DNA of 64,000 nt from Rhizophagus irregularis (GCF_026210795.1 NC_089455.1:868001-932000), one strand, 5' to 3'; counted from the stretch's first letter, positions 11,466 through 23,939 are shown. The notes: generated by a model from the letters alone, not told the origin. Program-made: numbers and translations.

Positions 11466-14400
11466 ATGACAATTCGTCGATTAAATGACTCGGCCATTCG
11501 CAAGCTTCGCGCTTCTTTTATTTCAACTGTGGCTCAGTGTGTTGTCGAGCTTGCCCAGAATAGTAAGAACTTTATGCATTGCTGCGTTATTCTTGGAATC
11601 ATATTCATTGTAACAAATTTTATCTTAGGTCTTGACGCTTTAGCAACAACCATAGAAATTCATGTTGATATGACGAAATTTTTTATTCAAATTATTGATA
11701 ATGGGACAGGAATTACACCAGAGGATATGGAAAAAATTGGTCAACGATATGGTATTTTTCTTTTAGTTGATCCTTTCATATAACTTCAAATGATATCAAT
11801 TTTATTAATAAATTTATTTAATAATATATAGCTACTTCAAAATGTCATACATTAGAAGATTTGGCGCACGTAACTACTTATGGTTTTCGTGGAGAAGGTT
11901 TGATATTATTTCATTAATAGAATTTCTTTCCGCACTTTTTTTTGTTTAAATTTTTTTTTCCTTTTATTTAATTATTAAAAGCTTTGGCTACGTTGGCTGA
12001 AGTATCTGCCTTGGAAATAATAAGTAAACATCCTAATTACTATGACACGTATTGTACGATTTTAAAGGTTTGATATTTAACATTAGTTTCTGAATAAAGT
12101 TAAGACATAGTTACAATATGTTAATAATTTTATCTATTTATTTAGGGTGGACAACGTCTTCAATGTGGCCCAACACGAAGTAGTAGGCGTAAAAAACCTG
12201 GAACTATAATAATAATACGTGATTTATTTTTTACGGTATATTTGTTATTTTTTTTAATGGCTCATGAAAATTTGAAAATTTCATTTTTTACTTGATTTAG
12301 TAATAATTTAATTCGATATTTTAGTATCCTGTTCGTCGTAAGCATTTATCAGAGAACGGCTTCATTAATGAACTCGAAAATGTCAAGAAATCGGTGGAAT
12401 CATTAGCATTAATTCATCCTCAAGTAACCTTCACTCTAGTTGACGCGTCAAATGATAGTAAAATTGTCACTACAAAAAAGGTAAAGAAGGATCATCTATT
12501 AATGAACTAATAACAAGAAACGTGTATATTAATTTTAATGTTTATTTAGGCTACAACTAACATATCGACTTTTCGACAACTTTTTGGATCATCTCTGGCA
12601 CAGGTAATATTAAATTTAATTTCTTATAATTATTCGATTTTATAATCTTATTTATTTTCATTTTTCTTTATAGAACCTTGATTCGGTATATGCAGAGGAA
12701 GATGATATAAAAATTGATGGATTTTTTTCTCTTAGAGGGTTTCACACAAGGGTATATATTTATGATTAAGATTATATTTATTATGAGTTTAAATTAATAT
12801 ACTAATTTTAAAATAATTTATTTGATATGTAGCAACATCAATATTTTTGTAAATATTAGTGGTTTAAGAAATATAATCACTTATTGTGCATCTTCAAATT
12901 TTTAACTTTACTTTTATTATAGACGTCAATAAACTGCTTATAGGTTGTAATGAAATATATAAGTTGATTGATGAGATATTTAATCAAAGCAGTTTTGGTA
13001 AAAAGGTTAGACAACCAATTAGGGTTTCCAATAAATGATAATTTCTGTTTATTAATTTTTATTATTACCATTTTTTTTTTAAAAAAAAAATTATATATAT
13101 ATCTATATATTAGAATTATGAATTACCCTTGAAATCTGGATCAGATTATTCAAAATATAGTTGGTGTTTCCTTAATATATATAGATTAAATTATTCTAAA
13201 AATAATTCATCTATTCAATCTTTTCTATCTATATAGAGAAAAGTTCTATGACAAAATCTTTGGAAAAATATCCAATATTTTTCATTCATCTCACTTGCCC
13301 AACAACCATTTATGATAAATGTTTGGATCCAGCAAAAAGTATGATAGAATTTGAGGTTAGTTTTATCTTATTGATTTTCATCTTAACCGAGAATTTTAAA
13401 ATATAAGCTAAATTTATTCATTTCAGGATTGGTCCAAAATTTTAGATCTTTTATCTGCACTAGTATCACAATTTTTGTTGCATCATGGGTTTTCATTACG
13501 TGAGATTGAGACAATACCAAGTTTAGACACTCCAATGTCAATAATTGATAAGGAACAAATCAATTATAAACGTGATTTGTCGCTATCTTTTGAAAATGTA
13601 TTACATATCAAGAGTGGAGGTCGGAAACAATATACTTTTCAAGATAAAGAATTGAAAGGTGGCTCATTTAATGATAGATTTTATGACAATCTTACTGAAC
13701 ATAACAAAAACTCGGAGAATAATTGTAACATAAATGGTACAAGTACAGATTTAAATTCAAAAAAGGTGGATTCACAACTAAAAGCTAAAGTAGATCGAAG
13801 TAGACTTAGAACATCGAAGTTTCAAGAAGGAAATAATAATTCAGGAGCGATTTCATGGGCAAAGGGGACTTTTGAAGTAATTTTTAAACAATTTTTATTT
13901 TTTAAACTTTTCTACAATTATTATTTTTATTCACCTTTTATTATAAAATTAGAAATGGACCAATCCTGTTTTTAAAAGTGCGGAAGTTCCAATTCCTTTG
14001 CTTAAAGCAATAACAGCAAACAACAAAACTTCTTCAGTTACTAGCAATTTCTTTTCACACAATTATTCAATACATTCAAATATTTCGGAACATCGTTTTT
14101 GTAAAAAAGATATTGAGCAAGCTAAAGTTATTGGTCAGGTTGATAATAAATTTATTGCTTGCAAGTTACCTTGTACGCAAAATATTGATAAGGATATAGA
14201 AGAGAAGCGTAACATTTTGGTCCTTGTCGATCAACACGCAGCTGATGAGCGTGTACGTATCGAAATGTTGCTAAAAGAATTTTGTGAACTCAAACTCAAG
14301 CAATCGGATCGAATGGACATTGATGATAACAGCGCCCTACAACCATCAAATTCATTTGTCGAAACAATTCAACTTAAACCATCAAATAAGATAATATTAA

Positions 14401-15227
14401 CATTTAGGGAGACACAAGTCATCGAGAGATTTGAGAGCAACTTTAATAAATGGGGAATATTTTTCAGTACTAAGTCGGATAGCATATCTAATACAACAAC
14501 TTCTTTCGTTTCACCACATTTTGTCTCTTCAAAGGGAGGTGATCATATTCCTCTTTATGTAACTCATCTTCCGAAAATGATCGCTGATCGATGTGCATTG
14601 GATAAAAGAATAACACAAGAAATTGTTCGTCAGCACCTTTATTGGTTAGAAGAAACAGGTGGCATTGGCACCGATTTTAACGCAAATGATGATCTTGATG
14701 AATCTAGAGATTGGGGGATAATGATAAGGAAATGTCCAAGAGGAATTATTGATATATTAAACTCTAAAGCCTGTAGAGGTATTTTATTCCAATAACTTAT
14801 TAATCGATATCAATTTTTATATAATATTAATTCATTTATGAGATTAATAGGTGCAATCAAGTTTAATGACAAGCTTTCATTACAACAATGTGAAGAATTG
14901 GTAGCAAAACTTGCGGAGTGTGATTTCCCGTTTCAATGCGCGCATGGAAGGTAAGTTTGAAAAAAAAAAAAATTTTTCCCTATAACTTTATATTTAGACA
15001 TTAATTACTTTCCTAAATTTATCAAAAGACCATCGATGATTCCAGTTTTGTATTTAAATGAAGCTCCAAAACCCGTTTCAGTATATAGAGATTCAGTACA
15101 ATTAGGTGGTTATGATTGGAGAAATATTGGAATAAAATCTCTTACAAGTATTAATCAAATCGATAAGAATGAAGCATCTAGTAGTTGGAAACGTAGAAAG
15201 ATAGATTTAGAACGATTTCGGATTTAA
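11466..15227 (+). CDS. MLH3: DNA mismatch repair / meiotic crossover endonuclease subunit MLH3
   Basis: Sixteen exons: 11466-11562, 11629-11751, 11832-11897, 11982-12067, 12146-12235, 12325-12480, 12550-12603, 12674-12751, 12833-12848, 12923-13005, 13114-13159, 13237-13355, 13427-13876, 13953-14778, 14851-14950 and 15029-15227, giving 862 residues. The N-terminal GHKL ATPase shows [24 protein letters not shown] and IIIIRDLFF. The C-terminal endonuclease carries the metal motif [12 protein letters not shown] (DQHA(X)2E(X)4E, from about residue 581), ACRGAIKF, and FQCAHGRPSMIP. The last two are characteristic of MLH3 rather than PMS1. MLH3 pairs with MLH1 to nick DNA in mismatch repair and to resolve meiotic crossovers. 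All catalytic motifs look intact. The donor choices around 12849 and 13006 are the weakest joins. Confidence 0.92.
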
Positions 15228-15808
15228 GCTAGATTTTTAGACTAATTTATTTTGTATCCAATGTAATAATAGAGTTGTATTTTATCTTTTTTTTTTGAAA
15301 AATTAAGTGATAAGTCTATTGCAAACACCAAAGACAAGACTCAATGAGCTAATGCAGAATTGAAAGCAAAGTTAATTCTTATAGTTAATTCTCGTAATTA
15401 TACTTATCTGGGTTCTAACAACTAAATATCCCAAGCTAATTTATGTTTATAAATGTAACAATAAAACAGAAATAATTAATCTTATTATATTTTTATTTTA
15501 TTTTAAAATTTTTTTTTTAACAGTTTAATTAAAAAAAAAATATATTAATAATTCAAACTCAATAACTAATAAATAAAAACCTATAAGTAAATTCAATGAA
15601 GATGATGAAAATGGTATATACACAGAATAATTAAAATAAAAAAAATATAATAATTAAAGTAGATGAGGGAAAATTACATTGAAACTAAATCTACATAAAT
15701 GTCTTTCGAAAGTAGTTGAGTTATATGATTAATGAGTTTTATATTAATGATCATTGATACAAGTAAAATGTCAATAAAAATGGTTGCTAATAGCGTAGAT
15801 ATTTATCA
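15228..15808. other. Intergenic region between convergent genes
   Basis: This AT-rich spacer lies between the stop of MLH3 and the stop of the minus-strand R-SNARE-tail gene. It presumably holds both 3' untranslated regions, with AATAAA-like hexamers near 15463 and 15571. I see no other gene. Confidence 0.6.
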
Positions 15809-17014
15809 TTACCATAATGACCATTTACTCTTTTGTTCTTGTTTCTCCCTAATTTGTTTAGCTAAACTAGCAAAATCAGAAGCATGATTACTTAATTCTT
15901 CGGTTCTTTCACCAATATTTTCAAGTTTTTCCTTACGTTCATTGAGAGCAACTCCAACTTCAGCCATAACATTTTGTGTAGATTGAGGGGATTGTGATTT
16001 ATCATTTGTAATTTCAACATCTTTATTTTCCAATAATTGCTCCCGTTCGCTAATGGCTGCCTCTCTATTTGATTTCTTTTGATTTTCTGCGACCCAATCT
16101 GGTTCCATATCAGGATACATCTTTCTATCGATGCTATCGAACACTTCTTTAAGAAGACTTGACGTACGTGTAATAAACATTTTCGTATTGACGAGGTTAG
16201 CCAAGGAACCTGTTCTTTGTTTTACGGCAGTAGGTTCAGGAGTATTCTTTTTATCTTCACCTTCTTTCTTATTTTCGTCAATGGATCTTGCAGTATTCAC
16301 AGTATTTTCTGTAATGTTATCGTTAGCTACTGGTTGTTCTTGCTGTAGTTGTTGTAGTTGTTGTACTTGTTGTACTTGCTGTACTTGTTGTACTTGTACT
16401 TGTTGTACTTGTTGTTCTTGTTGTTCTTCTTGGTCCTTAGAATCCGAAGTAGCGGGTTCCTCAGGAGCTGTACCATTATCAGAAGTACTCCTTATCATAT
16501 TTCCAAGCTTTTTGAAAAAATTAGAACTTGGAGAAACAGGCTCAGGAGTTTTAGCTCTTAGTTCACTTGGTGAAGCAACAAGTTGAGGGGATGAACTCTT
16601 TGAGGGAACTTTTATGGTTAATCGAGAGGCTATATAATTTTTAAATTAAATAAATAAATAAATAAATAAAAATAAATAAATATTTTATTTTTTTATAAAA
16701 AAAAGAAGGAAGGAAGGAAACTCACATTTTTCTTCATTTTCTTGTTCTTTCGGCGAATCTCCATTATTATTAGGACTATCATCCACTTTTACCTCGGGAA
16801 GTTTATTTGCCACTTGTGAATTTTGGTTATCTTGGTTTTTTTCTAATTTTTCATTACTAGGAGGGGGAGAAGACGAACTTGTAGACATATTGTTATCTCT
16901 AAGTTCTTTGTCTTTTGATGGCTTTTCAGTAAAATTATTTTTTGAAGGTTTAGGCCTATCAGAAATAATAACAAATTTAAAAAGTGGACTTTCACCCTCA
17001 AGACATACAGCCAT
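15809..17014 (-). CDS. Protein with a tomosyn/Lgl-like C-terminal R-SNARE motif, lacking a WD40 body
   Basis: Two exons, 17014-16726 and 16629-15809, giving 369 residues. The middle is low complexity, with a glutamine/valine tract at about residues 163-195. The C-terminus (about 316-366, NVMAEVGVALNERKEK onward) reads as an R-SNARE helix: heptad hydrophobics, a zero-layer arginine at about residue 338 in the context LENIGERTEEL, then SDFASLAKQI and a final KSKW. This resembles tomosyn (STXBP5) and VAMP, but there is no transmembrane anchor, as in tomosyn. Tomosyn-type proteins normally carry about 900 residues of WD40 propeller upstream; none can be found here. The first residues (VCLEGESPLFKFVIISDRP) look like the end of a folded domain, so the gene may be a 3' fragment. 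A pogo-type transposon starts 317 bases upstream. Confidence 0.68.
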
Positions 17015-17333
17015 GTTACTTAATATTTATTTATTATAAAAAAAATTTTTTTTTTTTCCAAAAGAAAAAAAAAATCGATTTAAGTTTTTTATGTAGCCTA
17101 ATAAAATAAAAAAGTACAAGTATGAGATTTATGAGATTGAGATTTATATTTATATTTTTTATGTATTCTATACCGGAATTTTCTTAACGAAAGAATTAAC
17201 ATATTTGCGTAACTGTTTAACAAAATTCAAATAACGAAATTGGTAATGCAAGCCACGAAATTCATTTATCAAAAGCCGAAAGAAAAATCCTTTGAGTAAC
17301 AAATATTATATAATTATCAGCGAGATTAGTTTA
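17015..17333. other. Spacer between R-SNARE-tail gene and transposon
   Basis: This 320-base AT-rich spacer would have to hold the promoter of the R-SNARE-tail gene. I see no WD40-coding exon in it on the minus strand and no clear TATA box or splice acceptor. Confidence 0.5.
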
Positions 17334-19225
17334 CCGTATTTTATCGAAAATAAGCACCTATCAAAAATAAGCACCTCCCCTTATTTTGTGCGATTTCATG
17401 CAAAAATCAAAAATAAGCACCTTCAAAAATCAGCATCCCCCGGTATTTTATTAATTTTATTGACAATAGAAAAAAAAATAATTTTTAACTATATTGATTT
17501 TATTGACTTAGAAAAAAAAATAAAATTTAAACAAATATTATTAATTTGTATCGATAAAATCAATTTCATCCATTTCCTCATTTTCATCTTGAAGTTCTTT
17601 AAGAAGTTCATCAATTTCTTCATAAACAAGATCATCTTCCGATCCATCTAAATCATTAGATATACCACATTTTTTAAAAGAACGGATAATAATATCATCC
17701 GAAATATTCTCCCATGCACGCTTAACCCATTTACAAACATCACTTATTTTAGCACGTCGAAGGTTTCCTGAAGTAGTATACCCAGCACCACCATTAGACA
17801 TCCAGTGGTGCCATTCTTTACGGAGGTTGTCTTTAAATGGCTTGTTGATTGCAACATCAAGTGGTTGACAAATGCTAGTCAAACCACCCGGAATTACTGC
17901 CAAATCAACATTAGTATCATGAAATGCGTTTTTAACAGATTCTTCTAAATGTCCTCTAAAAGAATCATACACCATCAATGCAGGAGAGCTGGATTGACCG
18001 TTTGTCATTATTCTTGAACGTTTGAGATAATCAACATACCGTTTCATTAAGTCTGTATTCATCCATCCACTCTCTTGGAACCAAACAATCACACCAGAAG
18101 GTGCTTGTTCTCCGCGTGGCATTTGTTTTCCTTTGAAAATACAAATTGCCGGAAATTTAGTTCCATCTATTATAAATAAAAAAAATTGTTATTTTATTTA
18201 AAAACTAATAAAAACCATAAATTTAATGTAAATCTTACCTGCGGCACATGTTAAAACTACTGTAAATCTGTTTTTTTCATTTCCTGTTCCACGAATATGA
18301 ATTGTCTTATCACCTTTCGTATGAATGGTAAAATTTCCAGCCATGTCAAACCAGACAGGCGTTTCGTCCATATTAAAAATATTACACAATTCAAAAGATT
18401 TTCTGACCCTAATTCGAATGACAAATCTGCGAAATTTTTCCAATAATTCTTCTGTTTGTTCAGGTAGTTTTTGTGACACTTTTGTACGCCGCCGTAAAGC
18501 CAATTTATACCTTTTCATAAATGCAGATAACCAACTAGATGTTGCCTTAAATGTTTCTATTGAATTACCATAGAGAGAGATCATTTCTGGCCGGTCTAAA
18601 ATTTCAAACATTGAAATTCGTAAATTCACTGTGGTTATAGCTAATGCCATTTTTCTTTGTTCCATAACCCATTTGTATAACTCCACTTCTGCTTCAGGAT
18701 AAAATGCTTTTCGGCCAGAACCTACACTCATGTTTGTTGCTTTTGTTTCATCTTTCCAGTTTAAACTTGCTTTGACCCACCTTCCAACCATACTAGCATC
18801 AAGTTCAAAGTGCCTAGAAGCTTCATTTCTGCCACGTTCCTTAGCATAAGCAACGACAATTTTTTTTTGCTCAATAGAATACGAACTACGTTGGCGTTTT
18901 GAAACTTGTGGCATAGTATTAAAACAGGTTTGAAATTGTATGAAATTGTGAAAGTTATAAAAGTTGTATGAAAGTTATGAAGGTCGTATAAAAGTTTCGT
19001 GAAAGTTACGAGGTTACGCGAAAGTTATAAAGTCACGAACGCGAAATAATACCCCTAATTCACATGGTGAAATTCCCGAATTAGTAAAAAAAATTTCCAG
19101 AGTGATAAAACCCCTTGATTAATAGATAATCGTATTTTAAAAAAAAGTCTTGAAAATAAACACCCCCCAAATTTTTCGTCCAGAATCCTTGCAAAAATGG
19201 GGTGCTTATTTTCGATAAAATACGG
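17334..19225 (-). mobile_element. Pogo/Tigger-like DNA transposon, apparently complete
   Basis: The element has matching 25-base terminal inverted repeats: 17334-17358, beginning CCGTATTTTATCG and ending AAATAAGCACC, and its exact reverse complement at 19201-19225. It is flanked on both sides by TA (17332-17333 and 19226-19227), the target duplication expected of the Tc1/mariner/pogo superfamily. Subterminal copies of the AAAATAAGCACC motif lie at about 17364-17378 and 17411-17422. It encodes one intact transposase on the minus strand. Perfect termini and an open frame suggest recent movement. It sits between the 3' end of HSP90 and the 5' side of the R-SNARE-tail gene. Confidence 0.93.
17541..18914 (-). 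CDS. Pogo/Tigger-type DDE transposase
   Basis: Two exons, 18914-18239 and 18166-17541, give 433 residues with no internal stop. The N-terminus (residues about 10-50, SYSIEQKKIVVAYAKERGRN through SMVGRWVKA) is a helix-turn-helix DNA-binding domain of the psq/Brinker kind. The catalytic core shows the three acidic positions expected of DDE_1 transposases: NMDETPVWFD, MVYDSFRGH, and SICQPLDVAINKPFK. The C-terminus is strongly acidic (EEIDELLKELQDENEE), common in this family. The intron interrupts the core between CAA and DGTKFPAICIFKGK. The protein would cut and paste the surrounding element through its inverted repeats. Confidence 0.93.
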
Positions 19226-19448
19226 TAATTGAAAATTAAGAGTAGCAGTAAATCATAATTTTATTATATATAATAAATTTTTCGTATTCTAAATTACATC
19301 ACACAACATGCCCAAGCATTTGCAAATCAAATTCCATGCAGTACACATAACTATACAATAGATTGAGTTGAAATATAAAATAGAAGCAATTAAAAACTGT
19401 CCTTTTTGAATTATTTATTTATGTTAAAGTGGACTGTTATCATTAAAT

Positions 19449-21882
19449 TTAATCAACTTCTTCCATTTGAGAAGCTTCTGCAGCAGCAGGATCAACGAGA
19501 GCTGGCAACTCTTCAGTTTCCATTTCTTCGGGTTCGTCCCCACCGATATCAAGACCAAGCTTAATCATCTTGAAGATTCTACCAGCGAAGGATGATGGTT
19601 CCTCCAAAGTGAAACCAGATTGCAAAAGTGAAGTTTCAAAAAGTAACCATGTAAGATCTTTTACTGTCTTATCATTTTTATCAGCTTCCACTTTACTCTT
19701 GAGAGATTTAACAATTGGATGATTTGGATTAATTTCCATAATTTTTTTGGACGCCATATAAGAAGCCATGCTGGAATCTCTTAAGGCTTGTGCTTTCATA
19801 ATACGTTCAAAGTTGGCAGACCAGCCATATTGACCTGTAACGAGAACACAAGGTGATTCTGAGATACGATTTGAAACAAGAACCTATAAATAATAAATTT
19901 CCCAATTTTTGTTAAATAAAATGAAAATAACAAAATAATTTATAAAATAAAACATAAAGTAGGGATGTTACCTTTTCGACTTTGTCTCCAAGAATTTCTT
20001 TGATTTGTTTACATAAGTCATCAAATTCCTTGGATTCTTCTTCACGTTTCTTTTTCTCTTCTTCATCATCATCGAGTTCAAGACCTTCTTTAGTAATGCA
20101 TACTAATTTCTTTCCATCGTATTCTTTGAGTTGTGATACAGAATATTCATCAATGGGATCGGTCATAAGTAAGACCTCATAACCTTTCTTTCTGAGTACT
20201 TCAACAAAAGGTGAATTCTCTACGGCTTGACGATTTTCACCAGTAATGTAGTAAATGTCCTTTTGTTTTTCTGGCATACGCGTAACGTAATCTTTTAGGG
20301 AAGTCAATTCATCACCAGATTTTGTTGAAAAATAACGAAGGAATTCTGCTAATTTGGCGCGATTGGTGGAGTCTTCGTGGATACCAAGTTTAATGTTCTT
20401 GGCAAAAGCTTCGTAGAACTTATTAAAGTTGTCTTTGTCTTCTCCAATTTCTGAGAAGAGCTCCATACATTTTTTCACTATATTCTTACGAATAACTTTG
20501 AGAATCTTATTTTGTTGAAGCATTTCACGAGAAATATTGAGAGGTAAATCTTCAGAATCCACGATACCCTTTACGAAATTAAGGTATTCTGGAATTAAGT
20601 CTTCACAGTCATCCATAATAAAGACACGACGGACGTATAATTTGATGTTGTTACGTTTCTTTTTTGTCTCGAACAGATCGAAAGGAGCACGACGAGGAAC
20701 AAAGAGAATTGCACGGAATTCAAGTTGACCTTCAACAGAAAAGTGTTTGACAGCTAAATGATCCTCCCAATCATTGGTGAGTGATTTATAGAATGATGAA
20801 TATTCTTCATTCGAGATATCATCAGGATTACGGGTCCAAATTGGTTTGGTTTTGTTAAGTTCTTCGGTTTCCTTGGTTTTTTCTTTAATCTTCTTCATCT
20901 TCTTTTCTTTCTTTTCTTCTTCGTCCTCTACTTCTTCAATCTTGGCTTTTTGTTCTTCTTCTTCGCCCTCTTTGACTTCTTTCTCTTCACTCTCATCCTC
21001 ATCTTCGACTTCCTTCTCTACTTCTTTTTCAACTACAAGTTGAATTGGATAGCCAATAAATTCAGAGTGTTTTTTAACGATTTCTTTAATTTTGCGTTCT
21101 TCAAGATATTCTTGCTGATCTTCCTTCAAAAAGAGTCGAATTTCACTTCCGCGTTCAAGCGTTGGATTAGGATCACGTGTAATGGTAAAGGAACCACCGG
21201 CAGCAGACTCCCAAATGTATTGTTCATCGTCGTTGTGTTTAGTGATAACTTGCACGCGGTCAGCAACCAAATAGGCAGAATAGAAACCCACACCAAACTG
21301 ACCAATCATAGATATATCGGCACCAGACTGTAGAGCTTCCATGAAAGCTTTAGTACCGGAGCGAGCAATAGTACCAAGATTGTTTACTAAATCAGCCTAA
21401 AGTACACACAAAAGTATTATGATATCAATATAATACATAATGAACTTCATTCCTTTATACTAATAAATACATTAATACAATACCTTTGTCATACCAATAC
21501 CAGTATCTCGGAGGATAAGCACTTTATTTTCTTTATCAGGGATAATTTTGATATATAAGTCACGTCCAGATTCAAGTTTTGAAGGATCGGTAAGTGATTC
21601 ATAGCGGATCTTATCCAAAGCATCAGAAGCGTTAGAGATTAATTCCCGAAGGAAAATTCTATTCAGAAACGCGTGATATTAAGTATTATTATTATTATTA
21701 TTATCGGTTATATTAACATAAATTTCTCTGTTCACTTTTTTTATTAAACTATCCTTCCTTTTTGAAACATGAAACAATAACCATTTTGATACTCACTCTT
21801 TATTTGAATAAAATGTGTTGATAATAATTGACATAAGCTGAGAGATCTCAGCTTGAAAAGCAAATTGTTCAACTTCAGCCAT
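19449..21882 (-). CDS. HSP90: Cytosolic molecular chaperone HSP90
   Basis: Four exons: 21882-21797, 21658-21484, 21396-19972 and 19883-19449, giving 706 residues, normal for cytosolic HSP90. The N-terminal GHKL ATPase shows [28 protein letters not shown] and [16 protein letters not shown] long Glu/Lys-rich charged linker follows, then the middle domain ([19 protein letters not shown]) and a C-terminus ending exactly in MEEVD, the docking site for TPR co-chaperones that marks the cytosolic form. The dimeric ATP-driven chaperone matures kinases, receptors and other clients. Upstream lie a TATA box and a heat-shock element. Antisense frames over the linker are Ser/Phe-rich shadows. Confidence 0.98.
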
Positions 21883-21998
21883 TGTTAATAGACGTTGTGT
21901 GTGCGCTCGTTAGAATACGTAAAAATTATTTTTTTTTTTGAAAAGTATATACAACCGAATATCGTTACGGGAAAAAAAAAATCTTGTTGAGGGTATCC

Positions 21999-22009
21999 TT
22001 TTATATATA
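21999..22009 (-). promoter_or_regulatory. TATA box of HSP90
   Basis: Read on the minus strand this is TATATATAAAAGG, about 117-129 bases before the HSP90 start codon and in the right direction. It is a strong match to the TATA consensus and stands out because most genes in this window lack one. Confidence 0.6.
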
Positions 22010-22125
22010 GATATACGAATGATTTCGTGGCCTTACAAACTTTCTATGATGTTCTATATGACAACTGATCAAATGTCGTACGCACATGAATTTGGGCCTA
22101 AAAAAGTAAATCATCAACACAATTT

Positions 22126-22139
22126 GGAAGGTTCTAGCA
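22126..22139 (-). promoter_or_regulatory. Heat-shock element upstream of HSP90
   Basis: The plus strand reads GGAAGGTTCTAGCA, which contains alternating GAA-nn-TTC units followed by a degenerate third (GCA). That is the inverted pentamer array bound by heat-shock factor. It lies about 245 bases before the start codon and about 120 bases beyond the TATA box, a usual place for a heat-shock promoter. Binding is inferred. Confidence 0.5.
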
Positions 22140-22229
22140 ATTTGGAGAGAAAACTACAAAAAAAATTTTTCAATGTCACGGAAAACATACGCCGACAAAT
22201 AAATTGTCAAAGAGAACATGCCCTATAAA

Positions 22230-23182
22230 GAAAGGACAGTGTAACATTAGAAATGGGCATGCGTAGCAAAGAATTTTACCCTCAAAAATGAGTAACGATA
22301 CATATAAGTACTTACTTTCACTTCTTTCAAATCATTAATATAAAGCGTAGCTTTTAATATTTGATTAGTCATCATACGGTCAAGATTAAATATATCGCAT
22401 TAGTTTATGACTCGAAAGTTTTCAAAATTTATTCACTGAATTAGTTAAGCTGTAATAGGTAGTCAGTTATTAAAACAATTAAACCAATTAAAATATTATA
22501 GTAATACTTTCTATTAGAAAAGAAAATTATAATTAAATTAAAAAATTTAAAATAGAAATGTTAAACCTAATAATTATAATTGTATTAGAATTGTATATTT
22601 AAAATTGCGTGAGTTTATAAATGACCGGAATCTTCGTTTACTTATTTTTCGGCCTCATATGGATAGCCAGGAGATTACTAATTTAATTTAAAATAGTTTA
22701 AAGTATAAAATAGTTAATATTTAATGAGTGACAGGATTAAATATTTCGAACATTTCCTTCGAAAAGGAATTTATTAATTCTTTAATTAGTATACCATTTT
22801 TTAAAAAATATTACATTTATTATTTACAACTTTAACAATATGAATGAGAATAAATCTCACTAACAACTCCAATAGTATCTTTTTTACTAAAGAATTTTTT
22901 GAAAATGTTCAATAGTTTAAAAATATGAATAATTTGCCAGAATACCAGGAAATTTTAGATTTAAAGGATCCTTAAAGATTTCAACAAATTCAAATAAAAT
23001 GATTAATAGATAAGCTCAAAACAAATGTGATTTCTGTAATAATATAGAATATAATTATTCAGTTTTACTTAATGCTAATTAATTAAAAATAATAGTCAAA
23101 ATTAGTACTATTAAAATGCTAAAAATAGGTATTTATAGCAAAGACAAATTATGTTATAAATCAAGATTTAAAAATCATAAAA
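22230..23182. other. AT-rich intergenic region, no gene seen
   Basis: No frame with protein-like composition and no long repeat is evident. The left end is the distal 5' flank of HSP90. This begins the 8-kb repeat desert. Confidence 0.6.
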
Positions 23183-23372
23183 TAAGTGTATTTTAGCCTG
23201 TTTTACAAGTTTACTTAAGGTTAAAAAGTAGATTTTGAATACTGGTTTTCACTTTATATATTTATAGTAATTATATCTAAAAATGGATAGATAAAAAATA
23301 AAAAGTTAAATAAATTGAAAATGGTCATTTATTATTCTAAGTAAACCTGCAGAACAGGTCAAAATACACTTA
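23183..23372. mobile_element. Foldback (MITE-like) element, about 190 bp
   Basis: The left arm begins TAAGTGTATTTTAGCCTG and continues TTTTACAAGTTTACTTA. The right arm ends with the approximate reverse complement (TAAGTAAACCTGCAGAACAG then GTCAAAATACACTTA). There is no coding capacity. Diverged half copies of the same arm occur at about 23455-23510 and about 34450-34490, which supports a dispersed family. Confidence 0.6.
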
Positions 23373-23939
23373 ATATATAGTAAAAAGTTTTATTTAGAAA
23401 ATATTTTTTTTCAACCTCTGCTTTAGATATCTTCTAAAAATAGTATTTATAACTTTCTTAAGTTATTTAAGTAAATTTATAAAACAGGCAAAATTACTTA
23501 TAAATTATAATTTTAAAGGTTATACAAAGCTTATATAGTGCAAAACCTCTATACTTAACTACTTATGTATAATAACAATTGATTGATTATAAATTTCTAA
23601 AAAAAATTTTTTTTATATTAAAGTAAAAAATTTAAATAATGATTTTTATAAATATAATCATTAGCTTTAAAAATTATTAGTTATTTTTTTTTATAAATTA
23701 AATTTTAGATAAATTTTAGCTATTTAAAATCTGTAATTTAAATATATTTTAAATCAAATTTAATTAAAATTAAAACCAGTCTAAATTTTTGTATTACAAA
23801 CTATATTTAATGTAATATTAATTGTTATTATACTTTGGATTTTTTTTTCAATATGGTAAGAAGAAAAAAAAGCAAATTTTTTTACATTTGCCAATAACAT
23901 TAAATAATTTCTGTTGCATATAAAATATTATCAATTATG

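Noticed and set aside
16131-16586. Plus-strand frame rich in Cys-Ser repeats
   Set aside because: It is the antisense shadow of the glutamine/valine tract in the minus-strand R-SNARE-tail gene.
20846-21333. Plus-strand Ser-rich and Phe-rich frames
   Set aside because: Antisense shadows of the Glu/Lys-rich linker of HSP90.
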